The position numbers were made by a program, and so were the translations under genes. A stretch of DNA of 64,000 nt, taken from contig PQWQ01000004.1 of the NCBI GenBank assembly GCA_002943765.1, forward strand, positions 1 to 64,000, read 5' to 3'. The notes under the pieces were generated by a model, which worked only from the letters and a program-made list of their open reading frames with translations, was not told the origin of the DNA and did not search any database. This document shows, piece after piece, positions 1 through 11,477 of this stretch; position 1 is the first letter of the stretch, and every line of letters begins with the position of its first letter. The stretch comes from Psoroptes ovis (taxonomy: Eukaryota > Arthropoda > Arachnida > Sarcoptiformes > Psoroptidae).

Positions 1-2400
1 TGAAATCAGAGATTAAATTCTTGAAATTTGGCTGGAAATCACCTCAAATTATCACCTTCAAAGCAATTCGTTGATTTATCCATAATTTAGATCGACATCT
101 CACATTATTGATATCAAATTTTCAGAAATCTGTGATTGAGTATTTCATGAATAAACTTTAGTCAGATTTTCTTGAATTGAACAAGCTTACATTGGTTTGA
201 TTCAATTCTAATTTACTCGAATTAAAATAATCAAAAATTAATCATTGCTTTAATAATCAAATTATTGAAAACTTAACCTGAGTGCATGAACCAATAATAA
301 ATTATCTGGTGATATTATTGCATCATTTAGTTGTAGCTCAGTCTTTTCCAATCCAATGAACATTGATCATCTTGATTAAATGATGTGTCAATACAGTTTT
401 TAGTGGATTAAAATTGATGAAAATCCATATTAAAAATTTACTCACAATTTCAATGTAAAATTGATGAAAATCATTTTTACTCATTGTTATGTTTGCTAAA
501 AATATGAACGTTAAAATTTTCTGAGATTTCATCATAATCAATGGCAATTCGATCAAACAAATTCATCGATAATTATTAAATTGGTTGTTTTTTCAAAAAA
601 ACACAATCAATTGATGAGTGAAAAAAAGCATTTTTTTCTCGAAGAAATCGAACTTTTTTTTGGCGGCCATTTTCATCGGAAAACTTAACGAGTTTTTCAA
701 CGATTTGATTTGAGGCTGCGCCTTGACGCATTTATTTGAATTTTTGTGATACGCGCTTTATGAATCATCTCAATTTTCAAATTTTGAATTTAAGAATTTT
801 TTAATTTAATTAAACTTAAAAGATTGCATTATTCAAATAGAATTATTATTAAATAAGCACAGAAACTTATATAAAATCAATTATATTTCTTGATCTAAAA
901 AAGAAAAAAAATCTAATCCTAATTCAATTAGATGATGGACAAAAATCAAAAGCAAGATTTAGAATTGGAATTGATGATTTGATTGATTTCGATTAATTAT
1001 AAGATATTGAATGATAATAAAATGTTTTTGATTAAAAATGAATGTATTTTATAATAAATAATAATGATAACGAATCAATTAATCGAGTGTTTCACACAGA
1101 TTTCTTGTTGAATCAGTCGGCAATTATTTCAATCTATTTACATTAATTGTTGCAAAATTTTTGTAACAGCGATAGCAATGTAGAAATTTTTCGATAAACT
1201 TAATCATATTTATAAAACTTGTGATCTTCAGACTTCAGGTCAAAACACAATGAGCAGGCATGAAGTGTTGAGTTAGATTTACATATTGATTTTTGCAATT
1301 AATAATTGAGATCAAAAAATAGTTGAACTTTTGATGCATATTAACACATGCAAAGTGGTAGAGATGATTTTTCCATTGTCCAACGTTGAATGATCATTCA
1401 ATTGATATTTGGCCTTCAATTATTCCATCGAATACTGCTAATTGTCTTGAGGCATGCATATTGTTTATGATTACATGAACAGTGATTGTTGTTATGATTT
1501 GTTGCGGTTCTCTTATTTGCTGTTACGAAAAGAGATAAGAAAGAATTAAAACAGGTATTTGATATCGTTTATACACTTCCCTTTTTCAAAATGGAATAAT
1601 GATGATCATTCGCATTGTTTTCTGTTGTGGAATTAAACAATAATGTTATTAAAAAGTGATCAATTATATTGATTCTTTTATGATGTCGTGGTTTAAAATA
1701 AAATATTGACCTTTGTTGATGATATTGATACCTAGATCATCACTGATTTGCCAATGTCAGAAATTTCTTTTCAAAATCAGTGACGATTTCGTTCATTGTT
1801 TCATCATTTTGGGCGATAACCATGATGTCCTCGGCAAATATGATAAAAAACCAGGAGCGTTCATACAAATCTCTTCAAACAATCCATTATTTTGCTGATT
1901 TTCATCACCATGAAATTTGTTTCGTATAAAATTTGTCATCATTATCCTTTGCATTAGCCACTGTTTTGACCTGTTTTGGAATTAAAAAGATTATAATGCG
2001 CTCAAAGAATCATAAAAACCTTGACCTCTGTTAGAATCAACAGAATGATTATCACCAAACCCAGTATCTATTCCATTGTTGATCTTCCGTTACCATCCAG
2101 TGTTCGGGAACTCCAAGATGTTATGATAATCCTAAATAAATCATTAATAATCAATACTTTTCATACCTTGATTTCTTGACCATTAAATACGATCATTTTT
2201 AGATAGTTTCAGATACTTCGATGATGAAAAAGGATAAAGGAAGGAAAAAGGAAAAAGTCAAAGAAAGGATGAAAAGATGGAAAAGTAAAAGATTGGATCA
2301 GTATGTGATGATGATGAAATGGATCAAACAGTTAGGAATTGAGCAAATAAACAATGAAAAAAAAAAACAGTTGAATTATATTCAGTAATTTGAAAAAAAT
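1..2400. other. Gene-free AT-rich segment
   Basis: I find no supportable gene here apart from the short reverse-transcriptase-like stretch listed separately. All six frames break up quickly, and the remaining open stretches are low-complexity. A purine-rich block lies at about 2221-2300, and a single copy of the core of the downstream 37-bp repeat (TTCAGATACTTCGA) is at about 2208-2221. The segment may contain the downstream flank of the transposase-like gene. Confidence 0.6.
1740..1850 (-). pseudogene. Possible degenerate non-LTR reverse transcriptase fragment
   Basis: On the minus strand one frame reads FFIIFAEDIMVIAQ followed by an acidic/polar stretch (NDETMNEIVTDFEKKF) and then stops. 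This resembles the catalytic YADD/FADD box of non-LTR reverse transcriptases with its usual following helix, but the first aspartate is replaced by glutamate (FAED). The upstream sequence continues open only in a different frame, as expected of a decayed copy. Nothing else of a retroelement (endonuclease, RNase H, 3' tail) can be seen. The match is short, so chance resemblance is quite possible. Confidence 0.28.
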
Positions 2401-2402
2401 AG

Positions 2403-2550
2403 CTTCAGATACTTCGAGTTGATTTGTATCCAGGGTTATCTTCAGATACTTCGAGTTGGTTTGTATCCAGGGTTATCTTCAGATACTTCGAGTTGGTTTG
2501 TATCCAGGGTTACTTCAGATTTCAGTTGGTTTGTATCCAGGTCAGTTAGC
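2403..2550. repeat. 37-bp tandem repeat, about 3.5 copies
   Basis: Unit CTTCAGATACTTCGAGTTGG + TTTGTATCCAGGGTTAT (37 bp). Copies lie at 2403-2439, 2440-2476 and 2477-2512, followed by a shortened, degenerate copy from 2513. The first three are almost identical (one A/G difference), so the array is young. The stop codon of the neighbouring minus-strand transposase-like gene (2542-2544) abuts the degenerate copy. The array may be a subterminal repeat of a transposon or an ordinary minisatellite. Confidence 0.9.
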
Positions 2551-5475
2551 TTCAGATCTATTTTGAGTTGTCTTGCATTTTCGGCTTACGTTATTCAAAT
2601 GGTAAGCGCCATCCATTTTGAATATAAAACTGTTTATATAAAATAATTGATTCAGTTCCACTGAATAATTAGGAGATTTGATGGAAATTTTGGGGATGTT
2701 ACATCTCTCATCGTTTTCAGTGGTTCGCCATAATATTCCGCTTGCAATAATCTTATTTTCTTTTCTGAAGAACTTTTTAGCCTCCAGAAATTCATCATCT
2801 GTATTCGAAAGGGCCCTAGCAATTTGGTGATTCAATGGAAACGGTCGATCACTAGCCAACAATGGTCCATCTAAACCTTCTTCGATATCTTTTCTGTCCG
2901 CAAAGAAAGGCATCGATGCCTGATGCCGCTTCAGGATCGATTGCGGAACATTCATATAATTTTTCGATGCCTCAATAAGATCTTTCAGAAAAGCATGCTT
3001 TCGCTCATACTTTTCTGTGCTGTATCGCATTAAAGATCCATAAAATGCAGTCATTTCACCGTAATGTGTTATGAAATGCATCTTTGGGAACATGATATCT
3101 TCATCGATACAGTTTTGGGCCAGAGATTTAGCAACTGACCCGATTTCTTGCGCATCGCCTGGATTACTAGTGTAAGTCAGGTATATGAATTTTCGAAGAT
3201 TAAAGTATAGTTCAAATTCCCTATCATGTCGAAGCAAAATTTCGGGGAAAATTTCGATGAGGCGACAAGCGAATTCAAGTTTCTGAAATCCTTTCCCCTT
3301 GATCAACATAGTGGAGCCGGAACTGATGGTAATTAGCCCGTTGACTAATTTAAGGCCATCAATTCTTTCTTTCATACTGCCAGAATCGATAAATTTTGAT
3401 ATTTTCTTCAAAACTGCTGGCAAAATCCTAGTCACGATACCTGTAAAAAAAGAATGACATTTAATGTTAGAAAAAGTTTAGAGAAGAATTTTACCTTCGG
3501 GAACATCGTGGAACCAGTCAGGAGGGGAAAGTTGATAAACGTTTATACTCAGAGATGCGAAAGCTGAGTTTCTTTTAATTCCGTAGTAACTTTGGAATTT
3601 GCTGCTCTTAGTCACAGACTGCAAATCTGAGGCATATTTTTCGTACCCTCTGTTTATTGTTAGGGGTCGAACTTCGATTTCTTTAATATTTTTATAACTT
3701 TGCCCGCAGTATCTGCATCTGAATGACCGACCAAATGAACAGCTGAATCCTAACAGTTCAGCGATGGCTAAGTTATCTCCTATGTCATCAAAAATACGAG
3801 ATTAATTATAGGATTCGAAATGATACATTCAAAATATAACATACCCAGAATATGCGAGAGGCATACCGGTATCTTGGTACCCTTATATTCGACTCCATTT
3901 TGAATCAAACTTTTCAAGTCATCTATGAGAGGAGACATCATGTCTTCGTATGTGACTTGAGCCGATTTCCTATCTTGGGACCGCCATATCATCAAAACAT
4001 AAATGGAACTGAGTTTAGTGGTGGGTATGACATGATTGTCAACATCAAGATACAATGCGTAAATTTTTTGCCTTGCACTCGATGCTCCCAAGGGATTTGC
4101 CACACCAAACTCATCGCCGTACACCATAAGCCTCAACTTGTTGTTGAAATCATTTTTATGGATATACGGGGGCAGTTGGTCCCGTTTTTCTTCCAGAATT
4201 ATTTTCACCAATTGATCTGAGAGAATATATTCCTTGATTAGCGATTTCACCGGAACGTAATAATAACGAAGCCCAGAATTCGAAAATTGATATTCTTTAA
4301 ATTGGATGTAACCGTTCATTCTTCTGATATATTGCCGTTGATAATATCTTGAAGCGATAAAATTTTCAATATATTTTTTCAAGAGAGGATTTCTTCTTAT
4401 CAATATTCGGCTCCAGGTTTTCAATAAATTTGCTGTTGAAGAATGCTTTGCCTTATCTACATTTAAGTTATATATTACAGATTCCGCTAATTCGGCAAAA
4501 TCAGTGTAATCGTCCTCTGATAAATTTTTTTTGACTTTTTCAAAGAATGGAAATGGCGCTGTATAATCGTCATCATCATCGTCTTCGTCTTCTTCATCTT
4601 CTACGTAGTCACAAGTAATTGTTATTAAGTCATCCGAATCGTAATCTGTTTCTTCTTCCGAACTTGAAATAGACATAGGTTCGGGTGTCGGCGGTCGAAT
4701 ATCATCTGTGGGCAATGGTGCTGATGATGTTGATGGTAATGGTTCTGATGATGCTTCTTGCGATGATGTTGCTGGTAATGGTTCTGATGATGCTTCTTGC
4801 GGTGATGTTGATGGTAATGGTTCTGATGATGCTTCTTGCGGTGATGTTGATGGTAATGGTTCTGATGATTCTTCTTGCGGTGATGTTGCTGGTAATGGTT
4901 CTGATGATGCTTCTTGCGGTGATATGTCGATCGATGGATCAATGAAGGCTTCCATATGATTTTTATCGATGTGTCGTAACATACCACTGTCGGTCTTATA
5001 AATACGGCCACAGCATGAAATTGATGAAACTATTTTCTGTTGCAAATCTTTGTAATTCTTGTAGATTGGACTTTGCGGATCTAATTTTCTCCTCTTTTGT
5101 AGGTTTTTCAAATTACTTTTCAGATCTTCCGATTTCGCTAAATAGTCCTTCAAGTCGTCTTGATGTTTTGGATCAGAATTGGCTAACTCGGTCATTTTTT
5201 GCTGAATATATTCAAATTTTTCCATATCGATATTGAATGATTGATAATTTTGGACGGTAACTTCTAACTTTTCAACGAATTCTTTATAAATTTTAATAAG
5301 TTCATAAGCGAGTATTCCTTGTTGAATATAGCAACACACAGTGAGCATTTTTGATTTGACTTTTTGGACTTCGTTATTTTCTGTTAATTCAAAAATTAAT
5401 TGTCAATTATCAAAATAATAACAGTCAAATTATTAATATCTGTGCAAAAATATACTCACTGTTGGTAGCCGACAT
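2542..5475 (-). CDS. Transposase-derived protein (KDZ-like lineage suspected), 4 exons, intact
   Basis: Exons on the minus strand: 5460-5475, 3845-5380, 3495-3779 and 2542-3440; introns of 79, 65 and 54 bp, all GT-AG. The phases join without a break to give 911 aa. The start is MSATNKNNEV at 5475, whose 16-nt exon ends in a perfect GTGAGT donor. Order: a coiled-coil-like helical N-terminus (about residues 30-110), a C2H2-like remnant (CC ... HIDKNH, about 128-147), a 13-residue repeat tract (about 159-230), an acidic block, then the conserved core. The core carries motifs I know from a large family of uncharacterised transposon-related proteins in arthropods and fish: MVYGDEFGVANPLGA, LGDNLAIAELLGF followed by CRYC, DWFHDVPEGI, and MHFITHYGE followed by KYERKHAFLKDL. 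Assignment to the Kyakuja-Dileera-Zisupton type is inference from memory of that pattern. It could be a live element or a domesticated host gene; no terminal inverted repeats were recognised. Confidence 0.75.
4707..4922 (-). repeat. 39-bp coding repeat (13-aa unit) within the transposase-like gene
   Basis: The protein repeats SPQEASSEPLPST/SPQEASSEPLPAT about five times in a row, with one SPQEES and one SSQEAS variant and a shortened last unit. The 39-bp DNA unit lacks stop codons in several frames, which explains the long overlapping open frames on both strands here; those are shadows. The tract is probably a flexible linker between the zinc-finger-like N-terminus and the acidic block. Copy number should vary between individuals. 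Confidence 0.9.
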
Positions 5476-7855
5476 ATTTGATGGATTAGAATTATTCGAA
5501 ACGGTACAGTGAAATTTATCTGAAAAAAATGAATTAGATTCTGAGGTTCAAGCTATAGATATTAAAATGGAATTAAAATTAATCAAACAGTTAAGAATAA
5601 ATGAAAAATATAAATGATATTCGGTTAATCAAAAAAAAGTGGAAATATAAATGGAAAAGTTAATATAAATTGAATATTGAGATTGAATAATGATAATGAT
5701 GGGCGAGAATTTGATAAAAATGAAGATGAAATTTTAAAATGATCGTAACAAAATCGTGAAATTGTTGCAGAGAATAGGTTATTTTCGTATGATTTTCGTT
5801 GTTAGACTTCATTCAACAAAAATCGTTATAATTTTATTAAAAATCGTTGCAAAATATAAAATTCAAATTTTAAAAGGAGAGAGATTTAGGGACTTTATTC
5901 ACAAAGGACGTACACCAATTATTTATTTCAATTACTGATGGGCACAAAAAATAATTAGCAGTTTCAAGAAATAGAATCAAAGCCCATGTTGACCACCGTG
6001 ACATATCCAATTATGAATATTTTTATCTTATGGTTCTAAGCCTTTAATTGCTTTTGAGATTTTTCTTAAGAAACTTAGAACCTTTCCCAAAACACAAACC
6101 GTTCTGAAAAAAATTGTATATATTTATTTTTGAACATTCTTATCTTACGAATTTAATCCGTTAATTGATTTTGAAAATTTTTAGAAGAAAGCTAAACTTT
6201 CCTACGATACGAACAACAGAACAACATAAAGTACGCAACACAAAGACCAAGGATCGGCACAAACAACATAATTACTCTCAAACACTAACCAAAAACACAT
6301 ATTTGAACACCACGATCGTCGACACTTAGGTCTCATTATCAAAAAGTCAAAGACAAAGTTAGGATGTCAATTTCAATGACCAAGTGGCCACGACGTGAGA
6401 ATAAACATTTTTCCTCTATTAATTTAACTTTCCATTTTAAAATGTTTTTCAGATAAAATAAACCATAACTCATAACCCATAAAGTTCAATAAAGTTTTAA
6501 AGTCCCAAAGTTTAAAGATTTTAATTCAATATTTGTCGTTTAGCCCTTTCGTTATGCAACAGAAATTGTTAAAAAGAAAATATGAATTTTGAAGAAAAAT
6601 AGTCAACTGACGACGAAAAGGATTACTGAGCTGGCGACGCGAGGGATTAAATGTGAGAAAAAAATATTTGAGGCCCTTAAGCCCTTAGGTATATTAATGT
6701 TTGCGAGTTTCTTTAAGTTTCTGTCGTGTGAAAATTTTGAAAAATAATTTGGAAACATTTTACGGCTCTGATGTCAAAGACCTTTCTGAAATGTTTGCAA
6801 GGTCGAGTCCTTGGATCTTCCGATTGCACAGTGATCACATTCGTTTTTAATTATAATATTCTTCATGTATTTTCGTATTCAAATTTCAGTTTATTCAATT
6901 ATAAAAATTTTATTTAATAATTTTCATCAATTAAAAAAATACAAATTTGTTTCATGCAATCACATTAATAACAATTGGAGATGATTATTTCATTAATCGA
7001 TCTGGTTCCGAACTCATGGAAATATGGGTCCAATTTTGTGTTGAATGAATAAGGCCTCTAAATGATTTCGGGCATTGAGATTTCATCTAATTTAAAATTA
7101 TAGAAAAATTATTAGCTTAGATTTCTTTATTACTCATGACTTATTCATTGAAAATTAGGCTCAAAATTTTACTCAAAATCCGACCAAGTTTCCCAAATTT
7201 ATCATCATTTGTTGGTTAGCATTGAGAAATGCGTAATTTGACAATTATTTCTCAATTTATTGGCTCAACAATCCTACTAAATGACAAATTTGATATTTGT
7301 TGCCCTGAAAATCAAGCGAATTCAATAAACTTCATTATTATCAATTTTTCAAAAATTTTTACAAGTCCAAATCATCAGCTGTGAACGATTGTGAAATTTT
7401 TATACATTGAAATAACCAAACATGTATATATGTTTTTTAGCGGAGGAGGAGCAGAAATTTGCCTATGCTTCTACCACATGAAAATCTGATGGATTTTCCT
7501 GAGAGTATAACACACAACAAACTGACATATCATGAAAAGTGTTTTCAAAATTCACTCATTTCATTTTCCCATTGGTTTTTGCTGCTGCTGCTACTACCAT
7601 TTTTCAATTATACAGAGACTCTTTGATTTTTCTTCAATTTTCTGGCAATTACATAGTCATTGGTATTTAATTATATACCATCTATTGACATCATTTATCA
7701 TTACAAATCGTTTAAAATCAATTTTCCAATTTTTGAAATATATGAATTGAGTCTGAAAATGGATTGAATCTTTTTGTTGTTTGAAAAAAAACAAATAAAT
7801 TCGAAATGGAAATAAAGGTTTCAGTGATAAGGACATAGGTATGCGATAAGGATTT
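5476..7855. other. Intergenic segment between transposase-like gene and MLYCD
   Basis: I see no conserved coding sequence here. The short open frames at 5756-5938 and 7532-7750 are of low complexity and match no family I recognise. A small stem-loop (CAAGG/CCTTG, loop of six) lies at 6798-6813. The upstream part presumably holds the promoter of the transposase-like gene. Confidence 0.55.
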
Positions 7856-7861
7856 TTTATT
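7856..7861 (-). terminator. Poly(A) signal for MLYCD
   Basis: TTTATT on the plus strand is AATAAA on the minus strand. It lies 54 nt past the MLYCD stop codon, an expected position for a short 3' UTR. Confidence 0.5.
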
Positions 7862-7914
7862 TGGATGGAATTTAGAAATGAATAATCGTTGTTTGATTGA
7901 AAGTGAAATGGACA

Positions 7915-10029
7915 CTATGGAAGCCATTTATCGAATTGATTTCCAGTTATGATACGTTTCTCATTCATATAAATTTGACTGTTTTCATGATGCTGTTCAA
8001 GATAATAACGATAATTGACCATCATACCGCATGAATTTGATAGTCCACGAGTAGAAATATCGGCCAACCAATTCAAACGCCATAATACAGCTCCATTTTT
8101 CATATGAAAATTAGCTGTCGATCAACAAAAAAGTGATAATGTGTATGAATGATCACAATCAATCTTCAGTCAGTCATAATACGTACCGACTGGATTCAAG
8201 GCATAACCTCGACGTTTTTCAAAATATAAATAATAAGCACAAATGCGCATTAATGGCTCACGAAATGATTCCACCAGCGTTTGATCAGTGATCCAATTAC
8301 CAGAATGTAATAATTGTATCAAACGATTCCAAAACGTTTGTTCATCCTTTACAGCCAATATACCACATAAGCGTTCATAATTAGAGTAACGCATCCATAT
8401 TTTACGAAAACCTTTGGAATCATCTTGCCGTTGTATGGCTTGTATGGCTGTCAGTAGATATTCGGTAAAATTAGGAATTGGCGATAATGAACTGAAACGA
8501 GTCATTAATGGAAATTCAGCTTTCAAACCACTAGCCACTTGTTTGATTAATTGATTGCCAAGATCAATTCCATTCAATCCTTTTTGTGTGGATGATATTG
8601 AATAAAAAACAGCTGCATCGATTAAATTTGGATCTTCAATTTTCTGATGTGCTTTTGGTGAACGTGAAAATGATGGCAATCTAAATGATTTTCCATTAAT
8701 CATCGTAGTTATTATCGAATTGGCTGATCCATCTCTGGGCGAACTGAGAACATCATTTTTATGGTCAGATATGAGATATCCATTCAATAAATTAGATCCT
8801 TTCACTTCATTTTCAGTACCTTGCTGAATGTTTGTTCGTCGAATAATATCCTTGGTGAAGTGAATTAATTTCAAATTATTCCAAATTCAATCATAATGTA
8901 ATTTGAAATGTAAATACCTGAATTGAAGATGAAATGGTTGGCACTAATGCAACATGTAAAATGACCAATGGCTCTCCAGGCAGACAGGAATGTGAAAATA
9001 AATAACAGCGGCGATACAATCCTAAACGTTGCTTTAAATCAAGCCAATTGTGTATTGGATGAACTGCTTCATATTCAGATATCTAATTAAAATGAATAAT
9101 TAATCCAATTTATTTGAGCAAAAAACATTTAATAAATCACTTTCTGCAGTATGGATGTTGGTGAATCCCATGTAGCACGCTCTAATCGCAAGAAACCAGC
9201 ATTAAACCAAAGTGATAATAAATCAGATAATTGTGAAGACACCAGTCTTAATTGTACTTTGGTTGATGGACCGAGTTCAGATAATAATTGTGGATTAGAT
9301 AAAACTGTCAATAGATCACTACGTAAATCGACCAAAAATTTAACACCAATCGGTAAACGTGATATTTGCCGGAATAATGTCAAATATTGTGGACGTATTT
9401 GTTTTTGTAAACGATCAACCAACAATGCAACATCATACGGTTCTCGTCTTTGTTGAGTTTGTAAAAAACTAGAACTTGCTTGTGATGCTATTTCAATGGT
9501 TGTTGACAATTCATCGGATAAAAAACATAAATATCGTAAACGTTCTAATTGACTGGATTCATAGTAAATATCACACAATTCTGATGATAATTCTATTTGT
9601 TTCTATTTTTATTTAAATAAATTGCAAAAATTCATTTAAAAAACATGAAATTGTTATCATTATTTTGTAATCATAAACACTTACCTGTGTTATATCACGT
9701 ACTGTTGATAATTGAACAATCATTGTCGATATGTTCTGTAATTTATCAAAATTATCATTAAATTGTTGTTCATCATTATCTGAATTATCGTTGATTATTG
9801 AATTATTATTTTCAAATTTTAGACCATCATTCGATAATAATTTAGATGATGATACATGTCTTTGTCTATTCGTTATTCGCTGTTGTTCATTATTCAAAAT
9901 TTTACCACATTTCGGTGTAAATAATAGTGTTGAATAGTATTCATATTGATTATGGCCAACAAACAATTGAATTGATGATAACAATTTCGAATATTTACTA
10001 TTTATCATTGAATTTAAACATCGATACAT
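7915..10029 (-). CDS. MLYCD: Malonyl-CoA decarboxylase, 5 exons
   Basis: Converts malonyl-CoA to acetyl-CoA and CO2, lowering malonyl-CoA and so relieving the block on carnitine palmitoyltransferase. Exons (minus): 9685-10029, 9141-9602, 8918-9082, 8187-8850, 7915-8114; introns 82, 58, 67 and 72 bp, all GT-AG with phases closing to 611 aa. The family hallmarks are clear: VHPIHNWLDLKQRLG, CYLFSHSCLPGEPLVILHVA, VFYSISSTQKGLNGIDLG, FSSLSPIPNF, KRRGYALNPVANFHMKNGAV and NSCGMMVNYRYYLE. The FYSIS serine (about residue 408) is the likely active-site serine of this GNAT-like family; I did not place the histidine. The N-terminus (MYRCLNSMINSKYSK) is basic and hydroxylated, so a mitochondrial presequence is likely. 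The protein is longer than the human one (about 490 aa) because of a polar N-terminal stretch and a roughly 50-residue insertion at about 330-385. It ends in WLP, with no SKL-type peroxisomal signal. Confidence 0.95.
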
Positions 10030-10614
10030 TATTTACTATTTGGAATATATTTGGAATTTTAATTTATTTTATTTTAATCAATTTTAATCAATGAATCTAA
10101 ATGGAATCAATTTAAAATAATCAAAATGATCAAAATGAATGTACATTTGATGAATATTATTAATGGCTGGGAGCTTTCCACACTATTTTCGTGTTCATAT
10201 CATGATTATTGAACGATTATCACACAAATCCAAAGTTTTTCATTTATTTATTGCTGCTTTGATTGATTGATTTTTTCCATTGAAATTTCAGTACAATTTA
10301 TCTATGTACATATTCAAATAATTATCATCAAATTGATTGTGTATATTTGATTGATTGATTGATTTTGTCTGTGTGTGTGTCAGTGATTGATGCACTGATA
10401 GATTATTAATTGATAAGAAAAGGAGAATTTCGTTCAATGTTTGTGCTTGAAATTGAATGTTGTGGACACAAGATAAAAATTCAGCTGAAATTGAATAAAT
10501 GATTTTTAAAAAAAAATTTTCCACAAGATGACACTGGTGGTTTGTTATTGTTTTTCAATGTTCGCTCAGATGTTGACTCTTTGAAATTGATGAAATCAAT
10601 TAAATGATCAAAGA
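10030..10614. promoter_or_regulatory. Shared head-to-head promoter region of MLYCD and RNASEH1
   Basis: A 585-bp interval separates the start codons of two divergent genes, so both promoters must lie here unless there are undetected 5' UTR introns. The sequence is AT-rich, with ATTGA-type repeats at 10345-10365 and a short TG run at about 10371-10381. No TATA box stands clearly out of the background. The minus-strand open frame at 10288-10524 is low-complexity and I do not treat it as a gene. Confidence 0.5.
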
Positions 10615-11418
10615 ATGTCATATGGATATTTTTTCAATCACAATTTGCCATCGATCGTACGACAAATAAGAAAAATTAAAAAATTTAACGAACCAAAATA
10701 TTATGCGGTCGCTGTTGGACGGCGTGTTGGCATATATCGTTCATGGCCATCATGTAAAGTACAAATTGAAAACATTTCGAATGCAAAATATCGCCGATTC
10801 GATACACACAATGAAGCAATGCATTATTTGAAGCACACACCAAAAGAAATAGCAATACCAGTACAACATTCGAATTCTGATCAATCCAAATTTAATGTGA
10901 TGCAACCACAAAGTGATGATTCAACATCAGCAAATGATTTAGATTTTGATAGCTCTGATGATTCAGTCGTTTTTATTGATGGTGCTTGCTGGCGTAACGG
11001 CTCACCTGATGCATGTGCTGGTGTAGGCATTTATTGGCCTGGTGCACCTGAACGCAATCAAAGTATTAGAATTGATGGCCGCCAAACAAGTATACGTGCT
11101 GAAATATGGGCAGCTATTTATGCATTGAAACAAGCAAAACAATTAGGACTCAATCAGCTGACCATTTATACTGATTCACATTTTGTCATACAAACAGCTA
11201 CAGTTTGGTTGTACAAATGGAAACGTAACTGTTGGATGACATCAGCTGGTGTTGAAGTGAAAAATCGTTATGATATGATGGCTCTTGATGAAGCGATCAG
11301 ATCTTTTGGTAAAATTATATGGCGTCCTGTAGCTGCACATTCTGGTAATCATGGTAATGATGAAGCTGATCGTTTAGCCAATGCTGCCATTGCTAATCAT
11401 CAAAATAGTCAAAAATAG
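10615..11418 (+). CDS. RNASEH1: Ribonuclease H1, single exon
   Basis: Degrades the RNA strand of RNA:DNA hybrids in the nucleus and, in animals, in mitochondria, where it is needed for mtDNA replication. The protein is 267 aa. Residues about 28-72 form the hybrid-binding domain (YYAVAVGRRVGIYRSWPSCK followed by the FDTHNEAMHYL helix); a polar linker runs 75-117; the RNase H domain covers 118-262. The catalytic residues are all visible: D122 (FIDGAC), E163 (IRAEIWAAIYAL), D187 (IYTDSHFVI), H242 (AAHSGNHGN) and D252 (DEADRLANAA). The tryptophan/lysine-rich basic protrusion (TVWLYKWKRNCW) typical of eukaryotic type 1 enzymes is also present. The N-terminus contains RQIRKIKKF, which could serve in mitochondrial import. 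I chose the first ATG; there is no intron. It diverges from MLYCD across 585 bp. Confidence 0.96.
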   Translation: MSYGYFFNHNLPSIVRQIRKIKKFNEPKYYAVAVGRRVGIYRSWPSCKVQIENISNAKYRRFDTHNEAMHYLKHTPKEIAIPVQHSNSDQSKFNVMQPQSDDSTSANDLDFDSSDDSVVFIDGACWRNGSPDACAGVGIYWPGAPERNQSIRIDGRQTSIRAEIWAAIYALKQAKQLGLNQLTIYTDSHFVIQTATVWLYKWKRNCWMTSAGVEVKNRYDMMALDEAIRSFGKIIWRPVAAHSGNHGNDEADRLANAAIANHQNSQK

Positions 11419-11471
11419 CACATGTGAATAATCATTATCAGTAATTAATCATTAATAACCTGTTAATTTGA

Positions 11472-11477
11472 AATAAA
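11472..11477 (+). terminator. Poly(A) signal for RNASEH1
   Basis: AATAAA lies 54 nt after the RNASEH1 stop codon and is followed by a T-rich stretch. Confidence 0.6.

Noticed and set aside
2419..2646. Plus-strand open frame over the 37-bp repeats
   Set aside because: Composition reflects the repeat; the minus-strand gene explains most of the interval and the frame matches no family.
4685..5011. Long open frames in other frames and on the opposite strand over the repeat tract
   Set aside because: They are by-products of the 39-bp repeat, which lacks stops in several frames; only the minus-strand transposase frame connects to conserved motifs on both sides.
6798..6813. tRNA T-arm-like stem-loop (CAAGG/CCTTG around TCGAGT)
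   Set aside because: Loop length is six, and no acceptor, D or anticodon arms can be built around it.
7532..7927. Open frames on both strands 3' of MLYCD
   Set aside because: Low complexity, no family resemblance, and overlap with the MLYCD 3' UTR and poly(A) signal.
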